Assembly: GCA_023261605.1 (NCBI GenBank)
Contig: JAHFOP010000008.1
Span: forward strand, 1-28,489
Length of the DNA stretch: 28,489 nucleotides
Direction of reading: 5' to 3'
From: Candidatus Moraniibacteriota bacterium
Lineage (GTDB): Bacteria > Patescibacteriota > Minisyncoccia > Moranbacterales > UBA2206
In this document: positions 7,522-15,700 of the stretch, piece after piece
Position numbering within the stretch: position 1 is the first letter of the stretch
Layout: each line of letters begins with the position of its first letter
Notes under the pieces: model-generated
Told to the model about the DNA's origin: nothing
Databases searched by the model: none
The model's input: only the letters and a program-made list of their open reading frames with translations
Position numbers and translations under genes: made by a program

Positions 7522-7611
7522 GGAGAGGTGGCTGAGTGGTCGAAAGCGGCACACTGCTAACGTGTTAACCTTTAACCGGGTTCCAGGGTTCAAATCCCTG
7601 CCTCTCCGCCA
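7522..7611 (+). tRNA. tRNA-Ser(GCU), with genome-encoded CCA
   Basis: Class II tRNA: acceptor GGAGAGG/CCTCTCC, anticodon loop CTGCTAA (GCU), long variable arm, T-loop TTCAAAT, discriminator G. The anticodon stem GCACA/CGTGT carries one A-C mismatch next to the loop. Unlike the other four tRNAs here, CCA follows the discriminator directly (7609-7611). Confidence 0.94.
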
Positions 7612-7634
7612 ATTGATAGGATAATCATAAAAAT

Positions 7635-7712
7635 ATGGGAGGAATATTTGCAATTTTTGTATTGGCTTTGGCAATAGCCGGGGTTTTTTATTTAATCAAA
7701 TACTTCAGATAA
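7635..7712 (+). CDS. Possible 25-aa hydrophobic peptide between two tRNAs
   Basis: ATG to TAA frame beginning MGGIFAIFVLALAIAGVFYL and ending IKYFR: one TM helix with a basic C-terminal end, typical of small membrane peptides. The ribosome site is poor (AGGA about 13 nt upstream). It lies between tRNA-Ser(GCU) and tRNA-Arg in what is probably one transcript. Chance cannot be excluded for a frame this short; hydrophobicity and the basic end are the only support. Confidence 0.3.
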   Translation: MGGIFAIFVLALAIAGVFYLIKYFR

Positions 7713-7719
7713 ATTCAAT

Positions 7720-7792
7720 GCGCTTATAGCTCAGTGGATAGAGCGTCTGGTTGCGGTCCAGAAGGTCGCAGGTTCGATTCCTGCTAAGCGCA
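7720..7792 (+). tRNA. tRNA-Arg(GCG)
   Basis: 73-nt cloverleaf: acceptor GCGCTTA/TAAGCGC, D-arm GCTC/GAGC, anticodon stem TCTGG/CCAGA with loop TTGCGGT (anticodon GCG, G37), T-arm GCAGG-TTCGATT-CCTGC, discriminator A. CCA is not encoded. Bacteria normally read CGN with an ACG anticodon edited to inosine by TadA; a genomic GCG is unusual. Confidence 0.92.
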
Positions 7793-7818
7793 CAAAAGCA
7801 AAACTTCAAAAAAATAAG

Positions 7819-7847
7819 TTGAGATGTTTTCGAGATATCGCTATACT
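7819..7847 (+). promoter_or_regulatory. Predicted promoter of recG giving a leaderless mRNA
   Basis: TTGAGA (7819-7824), 17-bp spacer, TATACT (7842-7847); both match 5 of 6. The gap to the ATG at 7854 is 6 bp, so the predicted +1 is the A of the start codon. This also rules out the in-frame ATG at 7824, which lies inside the promoter. Confidence 0.65.
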
Positions 7848-7853
7848 TGGAAT

Positions 7854-10091
7854 ATGCATCTCGACACTCCTCTCAAAAACTTGCCGCGCGTGACGTCGCG
7901 CTATGCCAAAGTTCTCGAAAAACTGGAGCTTTTCACGGTGCGCGATTTACTCTTTCATCTGCCTTTTCGTTATGATGACTTTCGGCGCACTGTCGCCCTT
8001 TCAGAAGATTGTCTTGATCAAAATGTAACAGTGGAAGGCCGCATCACACGCGCGAAAAATGTTCGGACGTGGAAAAAAAGACTGACCATTACAGAAGTTT
8101 TCGTTGAAGATGAAAACGGAAATCAATTGAAAGCCGTGTGGTTCAATCAGCTATACATTCTAGACAGTTTGCGAGTCGGCACGATAGTTCGCTTATCTGG
8201 AAAATTATCTTTGGACGATACTGTTTTTTCTATGAACAACCCGGCCTGGGAAAGAGCGGCTCGCGACGCTACTAACACTGGACGACTCGTCCCTATCTAT
8301 CCTGAGACTAAAGGTCTCACTTCTAAATGGTTACGCTGGCAAATCAAAACCCTTCTAGAATTGGCGCAAGATATGCCGGATGTTTTGTCCGACGAAATTC
8401 GTGAGAAATTCCATCTCTATGATATCTTCACCGCCCTCACCCAGTTGCATTTTCCCGAGTCACGTGAAAAACTTTTGCGCTCCCAAAAGCGCATGGCTTT
8501 TCAAGAAATGTTTCTGGTGCAAATGCAAACGCAAAAAATCAAAAAAACTTGGTCAGGCAAAAAATCGTTGCCAATAGCTTTTGATGAAAAATTGATCCAG
8601 GGGTTTGTGAAAAAAATGCCATTCACTCTGACTGACGCCCAACGCAAAGCCACTTTTGAAATTCTGAAAGACTTGGAAAAACCGAAACCCATGAACCGGC
8701 TTTTAAATGGTGACGTCGGCAGTGGCAAAACTGTCGTGGCGGCGGCAGCTGCGTTGCAAGCCATTTCCGCCGGTCATCAAGTGGCCATTATGGCCCCGAC
8801 GGAAGTGCTCGCCAAACAACATTTTGAAAGTTTTTGCGAGTTGTTTAAAGATTATAATATTAATATTGCGCTACTCACCAATTCATATAAATCAATTCGT
8901 CATCCTGAGGACGGCGCCCAGTCGGACGAAGAATCTGCCAGTGGTAACCTGAAGCCTAACTATAATAAAGCTTTAGATAAACATAAGGCAGATTCTTCGT
9001 TCCGCAAAAGCGGAACTCAGAATGACGTACGGAAAGAATTATTAAAAAAAATATCACTCGGCGAGATAAATCTCATCATCGGCACCCACGCTTTGATCCA
9101 AAAAGATGTCACTTTTAAAAATTTAGCACTAGTCATCATTGACGAACAACACCGTTTCGGCGTGGCGCAAAGAGCGGCGTTGCAACAAGAAACGGCCGAC
9201 ATCAATGACGGGGATAAAAAATCTATTCCGCATCTTTTGACCATGACCGCCACTCCCATCCCCCGCACTTTGTCCATCGCTTTTTTCGGCAGTTTGGATT
9301 TATCTATTCTGGACGAAATGCCCAAAAATCGAAAACCGATCATCACTACCGTTGTGGCGCCGGATGAACAAGAAAAAATATATGAATTTATAAGAAGCGA
9401 AATCAAAAAAGGTCCCGCCTCGACTCGCGGAGACGACCGCTCGTCGACGCGAGGCGGGCGCCAAGCTTTTGTCATTTTGCCACTGGTGGAAGAATCCTTA
9501 TCCGAATCGATGGTGGACGTGAAAGCCGCCACCCAAGAGCATGCCCGCCTATCAGAATTTGTATTTCCGGAATTTAAATTAGGATTACTCCATGGCCGCC
9601 TGAAACCGAAAGAAAAAGAAAGTGTCATGCATAAATTTAAGGATAAAGAATTTGATATTCTCGTTTCGACTTCTGTCGTGGAAGTGGGCGTGGACATTCC
9701 GAACGCCACCGTGATGATTATCGAAAACGCCGAACGCTTCGGCCTCTCGCAACTCCACCAGTTCCGCGGCCGGGTCGGACGTAGCGATCTTCAATCTTAT
9801 TGCTTTCTTTTCTCGCAAACCAAGTCCGTGCGCTTACGCGCCCTAGAAAAAACTAATGATGGCTTTGTCATCGCCGAAGCCGATTTGAAATTGCGCGGCC
9901 CCGGCCAATTTTTCGGTCTCGTCCAATCCGGCCTGCCCGACATCACCATGGAAAATCTGACTAACGTGAAGCTGATCAAATTCGCCCGTGAAGAAGCCGC
10001 AGCCATCCTGAGTGATGACCCACAACTAAAAAAGCATCCCGTTATTCAGGACGCCCTGCAAAAATTTTCCGACAAGATTCATTTGGAATAA
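7854..10091 (+). CDS. recG: ATP-dependent DNA helicase RecG with two palindrome-encoded insertions
   Basis: Superfamily 2 helicase that remodels stalled forks and branched DNA. 745 aa from the chosen start (MHLDTPLKNLPRVTSRYAKV); a typical RecG is about 685-690. Visible parts: wedge OB domain (about 55-130), Walker A (GDVGSGKT, about 287-294), motif APTEVLAKQHFESF, DEQH box (430-433, IIDEQHRFGV), TMTATPIPRTL, VEVGVDIPNATVMIIENAER and the TRG-type end FRGRVGRSDLQSYC. The excess length is two insertions: about residues 349-392, between LLTNSYKS and RKELLKKISLGE, and 521-535, inside KKG-RQAFVILPL. Both coincide with palindromic DNA (8898-9027 and 9414-9458). Removing the second exactly rejoins the expected KKGRQAFVILPL. 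All helicase motifs are intact, so the protein is probably functional. Converges with the GT4 gene, leaving a 2-bp gap. Confidence 0.97.
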   Translation: MHLDTPLKNLPRVTSRYAKVLEKLELFTVRDLLFHLPFRYDDFRRTVALSEDCLDQNVTVEGRITRAKNVRTWKKRLTITEVFVEDENGNQLKAVWFNQLYILDSLRVGTIVRLSGKLSLDDTVFSMNNPAWERAARDATNTGRLVPIYPETKGLTSKWLRWQIKTLLELAQDMPDVLSDEIREKFHLYDIFTALTQLHFPESREKLLRSQKRMAFQEMFLVQMQTQKIKKTWSGKKSLPIAFDEKLIQGFVKKMPFTLTDAQRKATFEILKDLEKPKPMNRLLNGDVGSGKTVVAAAAALQAISAGHQVAIMAPTEVLAKQHFESFCELFKDYNINIALLTNSYKSIRHPEDGAQSDEESASGNLKPNYNKALDKHKADSSFRKSGTQNDVRKELLKKISLGEINLIIGTHALIQKDVTFKNLALVIIDEQHRFGVAQRAALQQETADINDGDKKSIPHLLTMTATPIPRTLSIAFFGSLDLSILDEMPKNRKPIITTVVAPDEQEKIYEFIRSEIKKGPASTRGDDRSSTRGGRQAFVILPLVEESLSESMVDVKAATQEHARLSEFVFPEFKLGLLHGRLKPKEKESVMHKFKDKEFDILVSTSVVEVGVDIPNATVMIIENAERFGLSQLHQFRGRVGRSDLQSYCFLFSQTKSVRLRALEKTNDGFVIAEADLKLRGPGQFFGLVQSGLPDITMENLTNVKLIKFAREEAAAILSDDPQLKKHPVIQDALQKFSDKIHLE
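8898..9027. repeat. 130-bp imperfect palindromic element inside recG
   Basis: Two inverted arms of about 42 bp around a 47-bp centre. Outer arms CGTCATCCTGAG and CTCAGAATGACG match at 11 of 12 positions; inner arms ACGAAGAATCTGCC (8926-8939) and GGCAGATTCTTCGT (8987-9000) are perfect. Each arm carries its own small palindrome (GGCGCC on the left, TTCCGC-AAAA-GCGGAA on the right). It encodes extra residues absent from standard RecG, without breaking the frame. Confidence 0.85.
9414..9458. repeat. 45-bp palindromic element, copy 1, in frame inside recG
   Basis: Termini CCCGCCTCG (9414-9422) and CGAGGCGGG (9450-9458) are perfect inverted repeats; the interior folds as GACGA-CCGC-TCGTC with mismatches between. 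All 45 bases are identical to 24604-24648. It begins at codon position 1, spans exactly 15 codons (PASTRGDDRSSTRGG) and contains no stop in this frame. Confidence 0.93.
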
Positions 10092-10093
10092 AA

Positions 10094-11239
10094 TCAGTGG
10101 TTCAGACATTTTTCATACACCTCCACCATCTTCCTCGCACACACCTCTGAGGTGAATTGCAGCTTGGCAATCTTAGCCGCCGTTTCGCCGAATTTGTGCC
10201 GTAGCTCAGCATCGTTTATCAATTTTAAAACAGCATCAGAAAATTCTTTTTCGTCTTCGTGCACCAGAAAGCCACTGCCATTGTGAAGCACTAAACTGTT
10301 CGCTCCCGTGGCTTTGACCGCCACGATTGGGAGAGCCATATACATCGCTTCCGTCAGCACCATCCCCTGCGTTTCCGAGGTGGAAGCATGCACGAAGATG
10401 TCCGAGGTGGCATAATAGTTTTTGATTTCCGCGCGCGGAATCCGGCCGCAGAAATATACTTTTTCCGCAATATCATTTTCCTCGCAGAACTTTTTCAGCT
10501 TCGGCATTAAATAGCCGTCGCTCACCACCAAAAATTTAACTCGCTCGTTTCGCAAAACCGGCGCAAGGGCACGGAACAAAAATTCCATATTCTTTTCACC
10601 GGTCAAACGTGGCACCGACAACAATATCGTTTCGTCCGGCGCGATGCCATATTTTTCCCGGATGATATTTTTGTCCGTGGCGGCAAAATCACGCGCCACC
10701 ACTCCGGTAGCCACCGGAAAAATGTTTTTGTTCGTCACGCCCCATACTCGCAACTGCGGAATGATAGAATCAGTCGGCACAATAACGGCATCGGCTCGGT
10801 CGGCGTATTTGACCGCTTTTTTGATGATATAACCAGCTGCCATTTTTGGGGGTATAAAAGGGACAAAATTAGTATACTTATCATATAGAGTATGCCAAGT
10901 GAACACCAATGGTATTTTTTTCTTCCGCGCCCAACGTGCCGCGGCCGTACCGAGCAGATTCGGATGCTGGGCATGAATGATGTCGAGATCCAGTTTTTTC
11001 AAGATGCGCCGCATTCGCCAAGAATACGGAATGGCCAAGGGAAACTTGAATTTAATTTCAATATCGACAGATGGATAGCGAAAAACATTTTTATTTGTAT
11101 CAACGTAGCCGGGAAATTTGGGGGCGAAAATATAGACTCGGTGCCCTAGGCTCTCAAGTTCCCGCCGAAAAGTTTCCACCGACGTGGCTACGCCATAGGG
11201 ATTAGGCAGATAGTTGTTGGTGAAGATGGCAATTCTCAT
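10094..11239 (-). CDS. GT4-family glycosyltransferase
   Basis: 381 aa GT-B fold glycosyltransferase, most like the lipid-modifying GT4 group (diacylglycerol glucosyl- or mannosyltransferases). The acceptor domain starts MRIAIFTNNYLPNPYGVATS and contains DIIHAQHPNLLG and the donor-site-linked FTWHTLYDKY. The C-terminal Rossmann domain has SVPRLTGEKNMEFL, the ATSDIFVHASTSETQGMVL region with the E-x7-E nucleotide-sugar motif (ETQGMVLTE), and the conserved TGANSLVLHNGSGFLV. The frame can be extended 8 codons to 11263 into the upstream gene; the ATG at 11239 was chosen because family members start at this MRIAxFT segment. An AGGA lies 9 nt before it, inside the end of the hydrolase gene (10-bp gap). 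A role in membrane glycolipid synthesis is inferred. Confidence 0.88.
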   Translation of the reverse strand: MRIAIFTNNYLPNPYGVATSVETFRRELESLGHRVYIFAPKFPGYVDTNKNVFRYPSVDIEIKFKFPLAIPYSWRMRRILKKLDLDIIHAQHPNLLGTAAARWARKKKIPLVFTWHTLYDKYTNFVPFIPPKMAAGYIIKKAVKYADRADAVIVPTDSIIPQLRVWGVTNKNIFPVATGVVARDFAATDKNIIREKYGIAPDETILLSVPRLTGEKNMEFLFRALAPVLRNERVKFLVVSDGYLMPKLKKFCEENDIAEKVYFCGRIPRAEIKNYYATSDIFVHASTSETQGMVLTEAMYMALPIVAVKATGANSLVLHNGSGFLVHEDEKEFSDAVLKLINDAELRHKFGETAAKIAKLQFTSEVCARKMVEVYEKCLNH

Positions 11240-11249
11240 TAAAATTATC

Positions 11250-12071
11250 CTAGTTTTCTTCAATGAAGTTTAAAATATCTTCAAAAACATGTTCGTTCTC
11301 AATGTCGGAAATGAAAGTGTGATAGGCTTTGTGAATATATTTTTTGTGTTTCACTTTTGAACTAATTTCGGAGAATATTTTTTCCAGACTATCAGGCGTC
11401 ACAATGTGATCATGGGTCGATTGCATGATGAAACAAGGTTGCGTAACGCGTGACAATTCCCGTCGGACAACTTTTGCCAGACGAAAAATTTCCAAGACAC
11501 TTCTGAGCGGATAAATCTGATAAGAAATCCGGCGCGTGATGAAGCGACTGTCTCCGAACCCCGGTGGATAATATTTTTTCTGATAAGTTTTGAATATTTT
11601 CGCAAATCTGACTAACCAGATAATCATTCTTTCTTTGCGCAAAGTGTGCGGCATAGCCATAAGCACAAGACCTGCAATTTCCGGCCGATCCGCCGCCAAC
11701 ATGACTGCAAGACTCGCTCCCATCGAAGTGCCAGCGACATAAATCTTGGCATGATTTTTTTTGAGTTCGGCATACGCTTGCTCAACGCCTTCCAGCCATT
11801 CTTCCCAACTGACATTTTTCAAGTCTTTAGGATGCGTGCCATGCCCTTTTAAAACCGGCCCCAAAACCGTATAGCCTTTTTCATTGAGAAACTTCCCAAA
11901 GCGCCGAACCTCATACGGAACCGATGTCCAGCCATGGATAAGCAACACCGCTTTCCCATTAGTGCCGGGAAAATGGAAAGGTTGGCCCAAAACGGCATGA
12001 TCTTTTTGATATAATTCTTCCGGATCAGTGAAAAGTATGCTTTTAGCTTTATTGTATAGTCTATTAACCAT
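11250..12071 (-). CDS. Alpha/beta hydrolase (carboxylesterase / monoacylglycerol lipase-like)
   Basis: 273 aa. The fold starts with VLLIHGWTSVPYEVR (oxyanion HGW). The nucleophile elbow is GTSMGA, the acid is in STHDHIVTPDSLEKI and the catalytic histidine is in KAYHTFISDIENEHVFEDI. The lid-like middle part (PHTLRKERMIIWLVRFAKIF) is hydrophobic and basic, suggesting a membrane or lipid substrate. No signal peptide is visible, so it probably acts in the cytoplasm. It sits 10 bp before the GT4 gene, which fits a joint lipid-modification role, but the substrate cannot be told from sequence. A TAGAAT hexamer lies 9 bp before the ATG and no SD is present. Confidence 0.87.
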   Translation of the reverse strand: MVNRLYNKAKSILFTDPEELYQKDHAVLGQPFHFPGTNGKAVLLIHGWTSVPYEVRRFGKFLNEKGYTVLGPVLKGHGTHPKDLKNVSWEEWLEGVEQAYAELKKNHAKIYVAGTSMGASLAVMLAADRPEIAGLVLMAMPHTLRKERMIIWLVRFAKIFKTYQKKYYPPGFGDSRFITRRISYQIYPLRSVLEIFRLAKVVRRELSRVTQPCFIMQSTHDHIVTPDSLEKIFSEISSKVKHKKYIHKAYHTFISDIENEHVFEDILNFIEEN

Positions 12072-12127
12072 ATGTTATCCATTCTACTCTTTGCCCAAGT
12101 TTCCGCAACTTTTATTTATCTGTCAGT

Positions 12128-12739
12128 TCAAACATCTCCATTACCATTTTTTGCCAAAAGCTCTTTGGCCTCACGCATTTTATAGAAATTAATGAAGATA
12201 ATGGAAATCGCTGCCACCGCGAAAATGATCCAGCCGGCCCAGCCAATATAGATTTTCAATTCGCGCCACAGATAGCCATAGAAATAGCCCATGGCCACTA
12301 AAAAGCCACTCCAGATGATGCCTCCTAAAATGGAAAACTTCACAAATTTTTTGAAATCCATTTTCACAATTCCCGCTGCCACAAAAGTCGCCCAACACAA
12401 TCCTGTGGTAGATTTAACCGCAAAAATAGTTTTGCCACCGTGAGCCAAGAAATATTTTTCCATACGCAACACCAATTTTTCAGTGATACCCAGATATTTT
12501 CCCACGCGCCTTACAAATCCCATCCCATAGCGATACCCAAGACCATACAGGATGACATCTCCAATAAAATCACCAAGAATAGAAAAAATAAGCACAATAA
12601 AAACATTAAAAGCACCCAGCGACGCTAGCATGGCCGCAATAATCGTCACGACTGGTCCTTCCGCAATCATGAGAGGCAACATTACAAAATAGCCATAATG
12701 CCGAAGAAATTGAAAAATGATTTGCCCTGTTTGCTCCAT
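12128..12739 (-). CDS. DedA/SNARE-associated family membrane protein
   Basis: 203 aa polytopic inner-membrane protein. DedA proteins are undecaprenyl-phosphate or phospholipid flippases and influence envelope homeostasis. Family signatures: EGPVVTIIAAMLASLGAFN near the N-terminus, then FSILGDFIGDVILYGLGYRYG (the G-D-x2-G-D-x4-Y-x-G-R/Y block), YFLAHGGKTIFAVKSTTGL and AAGIVKMDFKKFVKFSILGG. Four to five TM segments are seen. The arginine usual in the FxxR-x2P motif is replaced here (KSTTGLCWATF), so it is a divergent member. Its -10-like TATAAT (12745-12750) is 5 bp from the ATG and no SD is seen, so it may be leaderless. It lies within a block of envelope glycan genes on the same strand. Confidence 0.85.
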   Translation of the reverse strand: MEQTGQIIFQFLRHYGYFVMLPLMIAEGPVVTIIAAMLASLGAFNVFIVLIFSILGDFIGDVILYGLGYRYGMGFVRRVGKYLGITEKLVLRMEKYFLAHGGKTIFAVKSTTGLCWATFVAAGIVKMDFKKFVKFSILGGIIWSGFLVAMGYFYGYLWRELKIYIGWAGWIIFAVAAISIIFINFYKMREAKELLAKNGNGDV

Positions 12740-12787
12740 AAATAATTATAAAATTTTTATTTTTTTATCCGAGATCTTCCTATTAAG

Positions 12788-15700
12788 TTAAGCAGTTTCA
12801 CTGACGGTGGCTTTCCTTTCAAATTTTCCCCAACCGACCATCCGGCCACGGAGCACTGTGAGAACCGCTTTTATGGCAACGTAGTACATCAACTGGCGAT
12901 AGTAGAATCTTTGCAGTGGCAGCCAGATGATGAGCGTCCAATTTTCTTTATGCTCCAAGAAAAACGGGATGGCCGCGGTCAGCATATCAATGACCAAAAA
13001 GAAAATGTAGTAGATGAAAATTTTTCGGAAAGCATGCAAGGAAGAATAATCAATCGGGTGGTAATGATTCTGGAAAGCCGCCCAAAAAATTGACAGAAGC
13101 ATCATAAGATCCATAAGCGGAGAGACTAGTGGAAAAATAATTTGAAAAATCAAAACATTAGGCACGGAAAAAAATCCGAGCGCACCATATTTTTTCCTTC
13201 CCCAAACCGAACGATGTTTCCAAACTGTTTGTAGCGTTCCATACATCCAACGAAAACGTTGTTTCACAAAATTCCGAGTCGTGTCCGGAGCTTCTGTGTA
13301 AGCCAGCGCTTCATCTTCATAGGCAACCCGGTGGCCACGCCGAATAATAGCGAAAGTCAAATCAGTATCCTCTGCTAAGGTATCGCTAGAAAATCCACCT
13401 GCTTCAATAATCGCCTCTCTCCGCCATGCACCCACCGCCCCGGGCACGACTGTAATGCAATTCATAACCTCAAAAGCCCGGCGATCCAAATTTTGACTAG
13501 TGATATATTCCAAGGCCTGCCAACGCGTCAAGAGATTGATGCGATTGCCCACTTTGGCATTGCCCGCCACCGCCCAAACGCGTCGATCGACGAATTTTCG
13601 CACTAATTTTTCAATAGTATTAGGCAAAAATATCGTATCAGCATCCAAGGTGACGATGATTTCTGCCTCTGTTTTCAATATACCCAGATTAAGCGCTTCG
13701 GATTTACCGGCATTTTCTTTAAGGATCAATTTGACCCGGAAATTATCCTTAAAATTATCCTTTAATATTTGGTACGTATTATCCGTTGAGCCGTCATCAA
13801 CAACGATCACATTCAAATTAGGATAAGTAGAATCAAGAATGGCCTGCACTGTTCTCGCAATGACCTGCTCTTCATTGTAAGCGGGAATGACAACGCTCAC
13901 CGTTGGGCGATAACTTTTTTCAAATTTTCGGAATAGTCCATGGCGGGCATGCACCCATTGAATGATAGCCAGCGTTCCGATAAAAAGAAAACGCATTGTA
14001 CCCAAGATGATGCCCAGGAAAAACATGAAGTGCATGAATCGGTTGAAGCGGTCCACCACAAAAACCATGGCCGCGCTGGAATAAACTAAAAATCTTTCTC
14101 TGGCAGAAACTATCGGCATCAAATTATCCCGAGTAGTCCCAATCAGATTGGCCGCGCCGACAAATTCAAATCCTTGACCGCGCAAACCTTCGATTATCCT
14201 TGGCAAAGCCGCCACAGTCTGCGCTCGATTTCCCCCTCCGTCATGCAGGAGAACCACATTACCAATTCCATTTTTCGCCCCATCAATAACACTGTTTACA
14301 ATATTATCCACGCCAGGCGAGCTCCAATCGTTCGGGTCAATGTGCATGGCAACCGTATAGTAGCCTTGGCTATCAGTATAAACAAGCGGCTTGGCCTGAT
14401 CAGGCGTGGCCGGTTCAATATCTTCAGCATAGGGTGGCCGGAAAAGCACCGTCTTTCTCCCTAAAATTCCCTCGAAAAGACGCTGAGTAGAATCCAATTC
14501 CAGATTCAACTGCTGGTTGGAAATTTCAGTTATGTTTGGATGCGAATAAGTATGACTGCCGATTTCATTGCCGGCTTGAAATTCCTGCCGCACCAGATTC
14601 GGATTGACATTAGCATTTGCTCCAATCAGAAAAAAAACGGCCGGCACATTATATTTTTTTAAGATATCCAAAATCTGCGGAGTATATTTTTGATCCGGTC
14701 CATCATCAAAAGTCAGAACAATTTTTTTCTTATTGCTTTCTCCCCCGCCCCAGCGAGTGATTACATAGGGAGAAGGAAAACTGACAATATTTTCCTGCTG
14801 GATAAATCCGGTTGGCGCATCATAATTCAAATTCCGCGCGCCTGTAGTCGGCGTGCCGGTAATTTTCAATATCTCGCCTTGACCGACATAGCTGATGTCA
14901 TAACCATATTTAAGCGTCTTCAAGCTGTCCGCGCCGGCTTGCGTCAGATTTTCCCGATTGGAAAAAGATTGCCAAACAGAAGGATCCTCACTGCCCAAGC
15001 GCCACAGAGCATAGCCATACGGACCGCCCATTTTTTTCCCGATTGCCATTTCATTGAAAACAGTCGTCGCATCCAAAAACCAGACATGGTGCAATTTATT
15101 GTTCTCGTCCGTGTAATCAAACGCCGGATTAAGCGAGGTCGAATCAAGCGTCACGTTGGCACCGGATTTTTTAGCGTACGCCATCGCTTGTTGAAAAGTC
15201 AGTTCACTGCCGGCAGTTTCGTTGTCAATCCAGTCATAGCCATATCCACCCAATGCGATGACATATTTATTGATCGGCGCTTCTTTCAATCTGGCGTTTA
15301 AACTACTAATAATCCAATTTTTTGAAGCAATCGGTCCCTGAATGGTATCGTAGATAGCGTGTTCGTCATAGGCCATCAGGATCAAAAAATCACAATAGGC
15401 CGACAATTCCTTAGCATTAAACGAATCGTCATCCAAAGGAATATTCTGAGAAACTTCCAGATTCAGCGGGTGAAATTTCGCGTAAAGTTCTTGCATGAAC
15501 AATGTCATATTGGCTTGCTGTGTCACAGGGACACTTTCAAAATCAATACTGATGCCGGAAAAATTATTCTGTTTCACAAAATTCAAAATGCCATCGATCA
15601 CCGCGCCACGGGTTGCGGGCGTAGAAAGTGCCGCGGAAAGTCGGTCGGAATCCCAATTTTGCGTGTCACTATTGTAATTATTGATAAGCGGCACGATCGG

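Noticed and set aside
7824..7853. In-frame ATG at 7824 as the recG start
   Set aside because: It lies inside the predicted -35 element and adds residues not found in RecG; the ATG at 7854 fits the family.
9017..9709. 230-codon open frame on the minus strand within recG
   Set aside because: Shadow of recG; the sense frame carries all helicase motifs.
10091..11263. UGA recoding as in Gracilibacteria or Absconditabacteria
   Set aside because: UGA ends the GT4 gene and the 51-aa gene at sensible places and UGG encodes tryptophan throughout.
14690..15301. 203-codon open frame on the plus strand
   Set aside because: Antisense to the GH18 part of the fusion gene; composition is Arg/Ile-rich noise and there is no ribosome site.
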